A stretch of DNA of 64,000 nucleotides from Aurelia coerulea (Eukaryota > Cnidaria > Scyphozoa > Semaeostomeae > Ulmaridae), in the NCBI GenBank assembly GCA_039566865.1, contig CM076954.1, positions 16,826,001-16,890,000 on the forward strand. The letters are read 5' to 3'. The notes under the pieces were generated by a model. That model was given only the letters and a program-made list of their open reading frames with translations. It had not been told where the DNA came from and ran no database searches. Positions 24,301-32,300 of the stretch are shown one piece after another; position 1 is the first letter of the stretch; every line of letters starts with the position of its first letter. Position numbers and translations under genes: made by a program.

Positions 24301-26331
24301 GTGTTAAAGATAAGCATCTCGTAGTTGCAAAATTTCTACAAATGCAAAGCTATTTCAGGATTTTGCAATAACTTTCAGATTGATTTGGTTATTGATGTAA
24401 CTGCATGAAAAGAAATTGTCAAGATTAGTAATGGGATCAAATTTTGGCGAATTTTTCAAAATGTTTCACAGATTTTTGGGTAGCCTTACCATGCATGTTT
24501 TGCAAATTTTCCATTCTTTGATCGAAAACTTTTGGTGTATCCTAAATGTGTGTACAACCGTACCTACACAAAGCAAGATTATCATTGCCTTTGGACGTAC
24601 CTACACAAATCAAATACGGGCAAATTCGGTGGCTTTCGGCCTCTGTCTCATGTCAAAGTCTCGTTTTCTTGCAAAATAGGCGCAAATGCCTTGCAGGGTC
24701 CATCATCCGGGGAAGTTTGCGGGGAAGCAAATTTTTCCTCGACCTCGAGCTGCAAATTTTCTGTTTTTGATCAAAAACGTACTCACACTGTAAGGGGAAC
24801 AGTGTGTGCTAAATGTGTTTTACACCGTTTCCGTTACTGCATGATGAGCAAAATTTTCCTCGACCTCGAGAAAAGCTGCACATTTTCTGTTTTTGATCAA
24901 AAACCTACTCACAACCGTTCCTGTTACTGCATGATGAGCACAATTTCCCTTGTCCTCGAAAAATTATACATAGTTCCCGTTACTGCATGATGAGCAAATG
25001 GTCCTGCCCTTTCTTAATTCCTCTACACGACATATCCCCTTTTGTAACAAAGTTACCATACACAACCGCTAATGAACTTAATTTTTGTTGATTTCTTTGA
25101 TATTCTTCTCCTTGTGCAGCTGCTAATTGCCTATAGATGATAATTATATTCGGGATAAATTGATAGGATGCAATGGTTTAATCTGATATTTTTTTGTTGC
25201 AGATAATTACGATTGGAGCTTATATGATTGCATCTGCATTCTTCAGTGTTTATGAAATGGCCATCGATACCATTTTCTTATGCTTCCGTAAGTACAATAT
25301 TTACTGCATATTAGTAGAAACTAGTGACGATACAACAGTCAAATTTTCGTCAGAATGTAAGTTGCATATTTGTAGTTTTCATTTTGATTGATTACTGATG
25401 AAAAATTTTGAAATATTACCAAGCAATTGGCTCATATTCACTCATATTGCCATTTCAGAGTGGAGTTTTGGAAATTTAGGCTCAACAAAGGGGGTTTCCT
25501 TCCTTGGGAATCGTAGCAACTTTTATTTTATTCGTATGTAGAAATCTATTTTATGTCATCTTACAGCGTGTACAGCCATTTCCTGAGATCCAAATACATC
25601 CCCAAAAATCCTATTCTAATGAAAAAGTGATGTGTTCTTTGTATGCATGTTGACATGTTATGCCAAAGTAGACATTTTCGTGTGTGTTTACAAGTTATAT
25701 GCTAAATCATCTTGTTAGTGAATTAAAAAGCTGAGTATAGATTATATCATTTATTTCTTTGAACTGAATGGCTTGAAAGAAACTTTAGCTAATTCTATAA
25801 CAGTTCTACCGTTGGACTTTTCAGAAACCTAGAATATTTTTCGAAATTACAGGATACTTTATATTTCAACTTGTTTGAGAATTTGACGTCATCAAATTTC
25901 TAATTCACAAACTGTGACAGATTTGTCTTGATACGATATGTAAGACATTCATAAACGAACTCTTTCTTGAAATTTATTTCATGTTTCATCCAGAAGTTTA
26001 GATTAGTGAAATAAGTAGTTTCATTGAAAGTCATTCCGAAGTTTAAAGAAATAGGTCATAGAATTTTGCACTAACCTCTTTGAGGATTTGGAACCTATGC
26101 TATTCATTGATTGATTCATTCATTCATTCATTCATTCATTCATTCATTCATTCATTCATGCATTCATTCATTCATTCATTCATTCATTCATTCACTTTAT
26201 CTATATCTTTTCAAATAGTTGAAGATTCAGAGAGACACGATGGTTCACCTGAAAAACCATACTACATGTCAAAGCCTTTGAAAAAGATTCTTGGAAAGAA
26301 GAACAAGAAACCAAGTGATGACGAGGATTAA
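584..26331 (+). CDS. SLC44A2-like: Choline transporter-like protein (SLC44A2/4-like), N-terminus outside the window
   Basis: This is a multi-pass plasma or organelle membrane protein of the CTL/SLC44 family, associated with choline and ethanolamine transport. I joined 21 exons whose phases all agree: 584-668, 1834-1960, 3452-3494, 5199-5239, 6635-6685, 8501-8562, 9464-9586, 12283-12382, 13526-13618, 16367-16460, 16909-16976, 18261-18390, 19226-19272, 20023-20117, 20778-20820, 21899-21968, 22621-22694, 23046-23116, 24020-24087, 25203-25287 and 26219-26331. They give about 560 aa against roughly 700 in vertebrate CTL2, so the first 130-150 residues lie upstream. Family signatures are [69 protein letters not shown], the [16 protein letters not shown] helix and the charged cytosolic tail after [11 protein letters not shown]. 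The extracellular loop carries NVS. Exons 1 and 10 are least certain because their donors are weak (GTTCGT at 669, GTTCTT at 16461). The family assignment is firm; transport specificity is inferred only from homology. Confidence 0.93.
1080..1275. repeat. Inverted repeat shared with 62716-63020
   Basis: Arms GGGAACGAGAATTCCA..TTCTGGTCCATGATTCACTTGC and its complement ending GGAATTCTCGATTCCCATAC. Similar arms with GGTCCATGATTTACTTGCCA occur around 62716-63020. Probably an old foldback element. Confidence 0.5.
2300..2346 (-). mobile_element. SINE tail fragment
   Basis: Only the tail half of the SINE is recognisable (GAAGGTGAAGGTGAAG, then TTTTAGCGCCAAACACTGGG) in the intron between SLC44 exons 2 and 3. 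Confidence 0.6.
3308..3373. repeat. TTG microsatellite
   Basis: TTG repeated about 14 times, then broken by ACATTGTCG and resumed, in the SLC44 intron before exon 3. Confidence 0.9.
3520..4475. mobile_element. Foldback MITE, GCATAGGGCTCAAATC family
   Basis: Long imperfect inverted arms: ATAGGGCTCAAATCTTTA..GTGGGTGTAAAATT at the left, and its complement ending GATTTGAGCCCTATGC at the right. The arm motif is TTTGCTGTAAATCTGCC. The SINE at 4036-4240 lies inside it. Confidence 0.7.
4036..4240 (-). mobile_element. tRNA-derived SINE inserted in a foldback MITE
   Basis: Minus-strand copy of the 31999 SINE. The reversed tail GAAGGTGAAG comes first, then GCGCCAAGCGCTGGGATC, GAGTCCGCGACCCCTTGTC, CGGGTATCGAAC (B box) and CACTGCGCCACAACGCC (A box). 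It sits inside the foldback element at 3520-4475, so it is younger than that element. Confidence 0.82.
4538..5044. mobile_element. Harbinger-like MITE, copy 3, degenerate
   Basis: Weathered ends GAGGCCTTTTATATGAGAAA and GTGTAAAGGGCGTC are flanked by TAA (4535-4537, 5045-5047). The interior keeps fragments such as TCAACCGAGTTGAAACTCAG. It is enlarged by a nested 158-bp hAT-like element at 4636-4793. Confidence 0.75.
4636..4793. mobile_element. hAT-like MITE nested in Harbinger-like copy 3
   Basis: Ends are CAGCGGCGTACAC and GTGTCCGCCACTG, with near-identical 8-bp flanks GTCTCAAC (4628-4635) and ATCTCAAC (4794-4801). G-runs and C-runs lie just inside the termini, as in the other CAG-ended elements here. 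Confidence 0.6.
5927..6435. mobile_element. Foldback MITE, related subfamily B
   Basis: Ends AGCATAGGTTCAAAAGC and GTGGAACATATGCT. The arms carry ATAATTCTACCGTTGGACTTT instead of the GTAAATCTGCC motif of the first subfamily, with the same TGACGTCATCAAATTT centre. Confidence 0.65.
7244..7747. mobile_element. Foldback MITE, GCATAGGGCTCAAATC family
   Basis: About 500 bp. The left arm GGGCTCAAATCTTTAAAAAGG..GTGTAAAATT pairs with the right arm AATTTTACACCGACC..GATTTGAGCCCTATGC. A TGACGTCATCAAATTTC motif lies near the centre. Confidence 0.75.
7844..8268 (-). mobile_element. Harbinger-like MITE, copy 1
   Basis: A 425-bp element with terminal inverted repeats GAG(A/G)CCCTTTACATGA and TCATGTAAAGGGCCTC, flanked by TAA on both sides (7841-7843, 8269-8271). 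The interior is built of many copies of a CAACCCGTGTTGA-type palindrome. It has no coding capacity and lies in an SLC44 intron. Confidence 0.85.
8636..8745 (+). repeat. 5S-rRNA-like remnant (tentative)
   Basis: The segment GACTGAAGTTAAGCTCGG..GAGTGAGGTCA..CTCATGGATGACCTCTTGG resembles the internal control region of animal 5S rRNA (GAAGCTAAGC..GGTTAGTACTTGGATGGGAGACC). The match is partial, with no complete 120-nt gene, so this may be a 5S-derived SINE or pseudogene, or chance. Confidence 0.3.
8903..9296. mobile_element. Foldback MITE, same family, centre deleted
   Basis: Weathered copy with left arm TTTAAATCTTTAAAATAGTGG..GTGAAATTC and right arm TTTACACCCACCTTTAGC..GGAGTCTATGC, but without the TGACGTCATC centre. 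Confidence 0.5.
9598..10060. mobile_element. Foldback MITE, same family, left end lost
   Basis: Starts about a dozen bases after the exon 7 donor with GGAAGGAACTTAACG..GCAAATCTGCCG and ends GATTTGAACCCTATGC. The outer left arm is absent. Confidence 0.65.
11215..11605. mobile_element. MITE with ACACGTATTTTTTTATAAGAAAC ends (type 1)
   Basis: Inverted ends CACGTATTTTTTTATAAG and TTATTTAAAAAAATACGTG, each flanked by TA, as in Tc1/mariner-type MITEs. TTTCTTA / TAAGAAA blocks recur inside. It has no coding sequence. Confidence 0.65.
11797..12127. mobile_element. Mutator-like foldback element, left half
   Basis: It starts AACAAGGGCAGATTTTGTAA and follows the 39464 family through the central hinge (CTTCTGAATCAAATAAACAA). 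It then breaks off into sequence ending GTGTAAACGGGGCCC near 12245, which looks like half of another MITE. Confidence 0.7.
12825..13242 (+). mobile_element. TTTCTTA-rich MITE, copy 2
   Basis: Ends CACGTTTTTTTTATAAGAAA and AGTTTCTTATAGAAAAAAAA followed by ACGTG, flanked by TA. Inside, TTAAGAAACT / AGTACT blocks repeat. Its interior 64-codon minus frame is shared with the 43574 copy only because the repeat itself is shared. Confidence 0.75.
13746..14739. mobile_element. MITE with CGGGTGTC ends, carrying a nested MITE
   Basis: Inverted ends TATCGGGTGTCTCAAAAAAG and CTTTCTTGGGACACCCGGTG plus inner AGTACTCCTGTTT / AAACAGGAGTACT. Without the Harbinger-like insertion at 13913-14344 it matches 38158-38699 along its whole length. 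Confidence 0.75.
13913..14344 (+). mobile_element. Harbinger-like MITE, copy 2, nested
   Basis: A 432-bp element of the same family in the opposite orientation, flanked by TTA (13910-13912, 14345-14347). It interrupts an ACCGGGTGTC-ended element whose uninterrupted relative at 38158-38699 shows the pre-insertion site with a single TTA at 38317-38319. Confidence 0.9.
15253..15630 (+). repeat. Tandem duplication, 147-bp unit, about 2.5 copies
   Basis: Units start at 15253, 15400 and 15547 (each ATGTTGTGTTTA); copies 1 and 2 are almost identical, copy 3 is partial and more diverged. It opens a 101-codon frame that is only the repeat translated. It lies in an SLC44 intron. Confidence 0.85.
15826..16334. 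mobile_element. Foldback MITE, GCATAGGGCTCAAATC family
   Basis: About 510-bp copy, GGGCTCAACTCCTTCAAATC to AAAGATTTGAACCCCATG, inverted relative to 7244 (its central motif reads GATGACGTCATAGCC). It ends about 30 bp before the acceptor of SLC44 exon 10. Confidence 0.7.
17790..18200 (-). mobile_element. Non-LTR retrotransposon remnant (endonuclease/RT-type ORF, C-terminal part)
   Basis: A minus-strand frame (about 18170-17847) reads MYGCESW...[25 protein letters not shown]...[18 protein letters not shown]. This is the region after the polymerase in many non-LTR reverse transcriptases (YGCETW...RxMLRI.W.D.VTNEEV..F.GHIMR). It is short, lacks the catalytic domain and sits in an SLC44 intron, so it is a 5'-truncated fossil. 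Confidence 0.75.
19330..19722. mobile_element. Possible MITE with AAAGGACAATTCCGGG ends
   Basis: TTAAAGGACAATTCCGGGTT at the left and ACCCCGGAATTTTCCTTA at the right are imperfect inverted repeats around about 390 bp without coding sequence, in an SLC44 intron. Confidence 0.45.
20130..20490 (-). mobile_element. 5'-truncated CR1/Jockey-type LINE 3' end
   Basis: Read on the minus strand, about 20482-20366 encodes a frame ending in [19 protein letters not shown] and a stop shortly after, the classic C-terminal GxxSFSYxGAxLWNxLP signature of CR1/L2/Jockey-like reverse transcriptases. It is followed by a short 3' UTR ending in an AATC microsatellite (GATT repeats on the + strand, about 20130-20200), the kind of tail used by such elements. 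It lies in an SLC44 intron and is a dead 5'-truncated copy. Confidence 0.75.
21296..21340 (+). other. Possible alternative or cryptic exon end in an SLC44 intron
   Basis: Within the intron 20821-21898 a short open acidic stretch beginning at an ATG near 21281 ([20 protein letters not shown]) ends at a GAG followed by GTAGGC. Its phase does not fit the flanking SLC44 exons (phase 2 before, phase 2 needed after), so it cannot be a simple cassette exon. It might be an alternative first exon or chance. Confidence 0.15.
22160..22546. mobile_element. TTTCTTA-rich MITE, copy 4
   Basis: Ends CACGTATTTCTTTATAAGAA and TTTCTTATTAAAAAATACGT, with repeated TAAGAAACTT blocks inside. It lies in the SLC44 intron before the exon at 22621. 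Confidence 0.65.
23154..23226. repeat. Perfect 32-bp hairpin
   Basis: Two exactly complementary 32-bp arms (23154-23185, 23195-23226; CCCAGGGCCTTTTGTC is the core) separated by 9 bases. It lies in the SLC44 intron just after the exon ending 23116. Confidence 0.8.
23363..23686. mobile_element. MITE with AAAGGGGCTC ends
   Basis: A 324-bp element with ends TTAAAGGGGCTC(C)GTCGTCAAA and TTTGACGACTGAGCCCCTTTAA, about 20-bp inverted repeats with no coding capacity. A second copy lies at 60929-61141, and a weathered half ends near 36580 (CTACGACGGTGCCCCTTTAA). Confidence 0.75.
23760..23882. mobile_element. Mutator-like foldback element, outer arm fragment
   Basis: The right arm only (TTGAGAGAATTTCCTTTGTC..CGCTTTGAATCG..TACAAAATCTATCCTTGTT), truncated just after the AAAGGGGCTC-ended element at 23363-23686. 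Confidence 0.55.
25742..26101. mobile_element. Foldback MITE, subfamily B, truncated
   Basis: Contains GAACTGAATGGCTTGAAAG, TCTACCGTTGGACTTTTC and TTGACGTCATCAAATTTC, and ends GGATTTGGAACCTATGC right before the TTCA microsatellite. The left end is missing. Confidence 0.6.
26105..26203. repeat. TTCA microsatellite
   Basis: About 23 units of ATTC/TTCA ending 15 bases before the acceptor of the last SLC44 exon, so it lies in that intron's polypyrimidine region. Confidence 0.9.
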
Positions 26332-28930
26332 CCACGTGTTTATCACGTGACTTTGCGTGGTTTATCGTTCTATGATCAATGTCACAGTGAGCTTCCACAG
26401 TTTAAAGAATGAGCTTCGTTATCATATATATGCTCCCATTAGAAATAGGTTTTTATGGGGAGACACATTTTAGACTATAATGACTGCATTTCTTTTGTCC
26501 CTGCAACAACCTGGTGTCCCAGAAAAAAGTATTCAGATTTGGTTGGGTCCAGCGATGTGAATTTAGCTTTGATCAATGGCTACTCACTCTTAAACTGTTC
26601 TTCGATAGTTAACTTGAAAATAGATACCTCATTTGCTGGTATTGGAGCTTGTACAGCTGACATATTAATCTTGAAAGCTCAAATTTGCCTGCACTTCCAA
26701 GCCAGAGCTTCAACCTTTTGCCCCCAGCAAATTCTTGAAATATATCGAAATTCTTCAACCTTAAAACAGCTAGGTTCAAGAAAAATAGAATATAGCACCA
26801 TCAAATATCTTTCAAATTTCATCAAGGCTATCGTTCATTTATTCGAAGTGCTTCAAGAATTTGTTTAGGCCAAAAGGCTAAAGCTCTGGTTTCGAGTTGG
26901 CCACAAATTTGGGCTTTCAAGCGAGACACATTTCAAACTCTGTTATGACTGGAATTCTTTTTGCTGTCACAGCACCATTCACAGCACCATTGCCAACAAA
27001 CGGGGTATCTATAATATCGACGAACATTTCGAAATTGATTAGCCATTGGTAAATTCTAAATTATCATCACTGGACTCAACCAAACCTGTATACGTTTTAT
27101 CGGGATTTCATTGAACTGGGAGTATTTTTGACTATTTTGTAAATCATGGGACCAGAAACTTAGTTGTTATAAAAGAAAGTTTTGCATTCAACTGTACTAT
27201 CATGAAAACTACATACCCCATTTGGCGACTTCGCATGTGGTATTCTAGAGCCTACAATGTAAGAGCGAGGCCCCTTGAACTCTGAGTTATGACAACGGCA
27301 GCGTCAAACTACCTGGGATTTGTGTTTCCTCCCTCATGGAAATTTTAGAAGCTAAATTATAATTTCCTTGGTGACCAATGCATTTCATCCGTCACACTCA
27401 ACAATGATCTGACTTCTTAAAGCAGAGTGGCATATATTTATACATGAATAAAGTTTTTTGCCAGCTTGCAATAGCCAACACGATACGATATATCACTTAT
27501 TTTTATTTTGCACTGGTTGTAAAATGTTCACATTCTTTGCATATAGTCTCTGCAGGCATTCGATGAGTTTTAGTTATTTTTGATTGCAATGATAGTATGA
27601 TAGTTTGTTCGTGTACAGCATTTTAATTTGCATTTATATATAACCATAGTCCTTGTCAAGATGTAGGGTGTAAAAGAAACTTGTTCCACGATTGTGTAGA
27701 TGTTTAAATGAGTGACAAAACAAGAATTCTTGACTGAGATTTGCGATAACGCAAAGTTCCTTGCAGAACACTTCTATCGTTGTTATTCGCAGGTTTTTGC
27801 AGGGGAAATATGAATAATGTAAAATATGAAATATAAAATCATGAATGGAAAATGTCCAAATGTGTTAACTGTTTGAAAAATCATACCTTGAATTTGATTT
27901 GAAATTTCAAGTATTTGTCTCCTGGAGGCTCTGTCTACGTTTGGAGAATTTCAAAGTGCATTTAGCTGAACGTTTTTGCGGAAATCTCATATTGCATAAG
28001 TCAGGTTGTTTTCCCTTGATCTGAAGCTATCGTATGCAAGACTAAAGGGACCCAAAGGTCACTGAATGGAGTTTGCATTAATGCACCGAAATTTCAGAAC
28101 AAATCGCAGGAACCAATCATATAACCATGTCTCTCCCAAGTCTTTGTATGATATTTCATATCTACTCATTAAAAGCAAGAGAACTTACTACATTGGCACA
28201 TTGACTTTAGCTCCATGCAAAAATGATTCAGTCTTTGCTAGAAGCGTTATAGAGCGCCATAGTTTTCAATAAGCATCTTAATCGGCCCCTGTATTCTTTC
28301 TTTAATTGTTTCAGCGTGGTTGTGATAATTTCCAAGTTATTAGAATTTGTAATTTAGTGACATACATCACTCGGCAGTTGCAGTATCGTATTAATAACAA
28401 TATGACGGGTAAGGTAAGGGACAAAACAAAGATGACGTTCTGCAGTTTGAGCTAAGGTATCTTGAAATCTGTTCTTTTTATGCTTGACCATATCTGGGCA
28501 GAAAAAGTCAGGTCACAACCTCATACATTCCATTGCCTTGAAATTTCACCATACCACCAAAGAAAAATATTTTATCAGTACTTATCTACAGATACATAGG
28601 CATAAAGCGAATAATGAGTTGGTTGATGATTTCCGTAATAAATTTTTTGTCACAATATATAATTTTGGGGTTTAAATATTCAGCAGGTTCTAAATATGGT
28701 TCTAAAAATTTGGTTCTAAATAACACTCAGTCCCTCGGTGTAGGCGCACAAACCGACCCCCACTAGGTAAGATCATCCACTTCTAGCCTTGCCAGCCAAG
28801 CTGCTACTTAACTCAGCAACAGCTTCTGTTTGTCCCTTAATTACCAATGCCGCTGTTAAACCTTGTGTAAGTGTGCAGATTGTAATGCATATATATGTTT
28901 GAAAGTTCTAATTTTGCGCGTATGTAATTA
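26332..28930. other. SLC44 3' UTR and intergenic DNA
   Basis: No gene is supported. The first kilobase is presumably the 3' UTR of the SLC44-like gene; an AATAAA lies at about 27446. A 137-codon open frame at 26455-26868 has no recognisable domain and no splice context, so I treat it as chance. The remainder is AT-rich unique-looking sequence up to the PPIL3 5' region. Confidence 0.5.
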
Positions 28931-29338
28931 TTAATTATTTTCGGGAATTGTTCTTGTGGCACTTGAGCCAAAGACAACCATGCATATGTGGTGCATAGAT
29001 GTAAATTTACATTTTATAATCATTTCGATGTTCATTTGTGAGTTTAATTGGTTTCTCCTGATCCTTATTCCGGACTTCACAAACTTCACATTGAGAGAGA
29101 AAGAGAGTTGAGAGTAGAGAGAGATATTTTCCGTATTTTCGCTGCTAGCTATGAAGGTTAAAAGTAGCCTAAACAGTAGCAACAGCAACCACTTTCTTAT
29201 GGCGACGACGACAACAACAACAACTTGGCCTAAGTCGCCAGCACCAAAAGACACCAACAGAACGTCAGCTCTCAAAAACTGTTGCAAGGATAGAAGAAAT
29301 GCTGAAGTGTTATCGGTTCTAAGGGGTATTTCAAGGAT

Positions 29339-32300
29339 ATGGTAAGTATCCTTGTTATGAAGTTCTTGTGGTGAATGTTATTGCTGTCTTGTACATGTAA
29401 TCCTCTATAAATAAAGAGAGTGGAACGAGAAGATGGCAAGTTTCAAAAGTGCACAGAGAGCCAGAGGATTTTCAAAATGGAGGGATTAAGATGTCGCAGA
29501 TTTTGGAAAATGTCAACAAATAATGCACATATCCGTGAAAATGCATTATTAAATTAAACATTGACACATTAAACTCATATTTTATTGACAAACAAACGTC
29601 AAGGATCGATGCAGTGAGTGAGTCGACAAATAATGTCTAGGATGAATTAAAAGTTATTCTTGCAAAAATAGAATTGGCAGATTGTTGTAGTGTGGAAAGC
29701 ATTCAAGTGTGCTGGGGGTTAATCCCTAATCCCTCATTCAAGAAACAAAGTTTTGAAATAATATATAGTTGATTGAGGCAGTTTTGATGCCCAAAGTTCT
29801 GTATGCATGTGAAACATGGACTAATTTTTAAGAAGCAAATTAAAACTTGGAAAAATTACAAAAAGATGCAGTTACAATAATTGACCCTCTACCCCAACCA
29901 ATGCCATATGACGAAATAGTCCTTGAATGTGGCTTGATGCCTATGGAATTTAGAATTAAAGAGAAAAGATTGATATGCTTCCATAAGATACTAAAAATGA
30001 GTGAAAGTAGATTGACTATGATAGTTTATGAAGAGCAAAAAAGGTATATTTACCAAATTGTTGGTATAAAGAAGTTATCAGTGATCTAGAAATGATTGAT
30101 ATTAACCTCAAAGAATGTCAGATCAAAGACCTAACCAAAGAACAATGGAAACAAATTGTGCGAGAAAAAATTATCATAATCATAGAAAATAATATTAAAA
30201 ATAATAAAAAGACTAAACTCAGATTTATCAAGGGTAGTAAGTTTGAAATGAAAGAGTATCTGAGATGTGAAGAAGCCTCATCCCTACCAAAATTAAAACT
30301 AAACATGGTTGACCTAAGAGCAAACTACAAAGGAAAGTACACTGATTCTCTTTGCAGGAGATGTGGGTCCCATGAGGAATACATCAAACACTTATGGGAT
30401 TGTCCAAATTTCTCTCAAAAACCCAAGATGAGAAAGACTCGTTTGGCTAAAAATAAATCCGAAGTACTCAAAAGTATCCAACAAAACACTACAAGATTTC
30501 TACAAATAAAGATTGGCTAAAAATATTATTAGCACCAGCTTGTGTACCCAGTTGTTGGGTAACTGCTCCGAAATGGAGAATTAGCTTCAATTATATTTAT
30601 TATATATATATGTCAAATTTCTCCAACTTGGAGAACAGTCAAGGCAGACAGGGCTTGATCCTAAGGTAGGGCTCCATCACTTAAGAGCGCCATGACAATG
30701 TGTCACAGATTCGATTAGGTCTTCTCTACTTCTGGGATCCTAATGCTTTGGTAATAACCGCACCTTCATCACTGGCTCTATATAAGTGTACCATGGAATG
30801 GGCCCAGACTGGAAGTTTGTATAGTGTGCACAATTCTTGCATGCACAGGAACTTACGGTTTTTAATCTGAGCAGCATTGTTTGCATGGATTTTTCATCGT
30901 TCTGTTTATAGACAGACATACATATACTTGATGTTCGATTACCTTTAATGATTCTTTTTCTGGTAGGCTGTCACACTGCACACTGACCTTGGTGATATGA
31001 AAGTGGAACTGTTTTGTGATGAGGCACCAAAGACAAGCGAGGTACTGTTTTCAATCTGTTTTTTATTGCAAATTGTTTCTTCAGTTTGAGACTTTCACCC
31101 GATTCAATGAAGGTATTGTGGTGCAGTGGTGTAATCCTCTGACTTTGCAGCCAGAGCAGTCAGGTGGACAGGGATCACATATACTCCTGTGATCCCAGCG
31201 CTTGGCACTAAAAACACTACTTCACCTTCATTGATCCTCATTTTTCAGTCATTATCCCTTATATATTTGTCATTATTGCATTTTTATGTTTTAAGGATGT
31301 GCAGTATTATGTTTATGTATCTTTACCGTTAGTCAGAGAAGGAGAATTTGGTACATACAGTACAATCCTTGCGCACATTAGCTTGACATGAATTCTTTAC
31401 ATTATCATAAGAATTCTTGAACCATGTACATAACCAACTGTGAATCCTAAACAATTAATTCTTTGGCAGCAAAACCATGTTAATGTCTACAAAGGCCATT
31501 GCACTGTATGTATAAAAATGTGTGCATAGTTGCCACAGAATCTCTTATCATCTACAACTTTTAGCCATTGTTTTTGCTCAGGAACATCTTGCTCTCTTAT
31601 TGCTCATCAATATCTTGCTAAATATTGCTGAACTATACTTAAGCAACAAAAATTTACTATCTGTTGGCCTATAAAAGCCTACAACACTTACCATACAACA
31701 GTCTGCGAAAAGACAAGTCATACCCCCAAATCTGATAAACTGTTATTTCTTTTCTAGAATTTTCTGGCTCTTTGTGCAAGTGGTTATTACAATGGCTGCC
31801 TATTCCACAGGTAAGATAATGATACAGTATATACTGTACAGCTTGAGAAGAGATATTGAGATTTTTTTAGGGCAGCCTCTCTCCTTTTTTGCATTATTGC
31901 ATTAATGCACTTGCAGTGTTGTTCATATTATTTAGGTTGACATGTATTGGAACAAAGCTGCATAGTGGAAATAAGTGATAAGATTTGACCAACACATTGA
32001 AGGTGTTGTGGCGCAGTGGTGTAATCCTCTGACTTTGCAGCCAGAACAGTCAGGCGGCGTGGGTTCGATACCCGGTAGGACCCCACCACTTGAGCGTCAT
32101 GACAAGGGGTCGCGGACTCGATTAGGTCTGTTCTATTTCTGCGATCCCAGCGCTTGGCGCTGAAAAACGCAACTTCACCTTCACCTAGCCAGTGTCCTAT
32201 AGAGAGTACTCTCTTTTAAAGACTCACCAAGACTCACAAACAATCTTTTTGCAGGCGTGTTCTACAATGTTTTATTAATATAAAATATTTAAAATAAAAA

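Noticed and set aside
26455..26868. 137-codon open frame after the SLC44 stop
   Set aside because: No recognisable domain, low-complexity-free but not family-like, lies in the likely 3' UTR with no splice context; probably chance.
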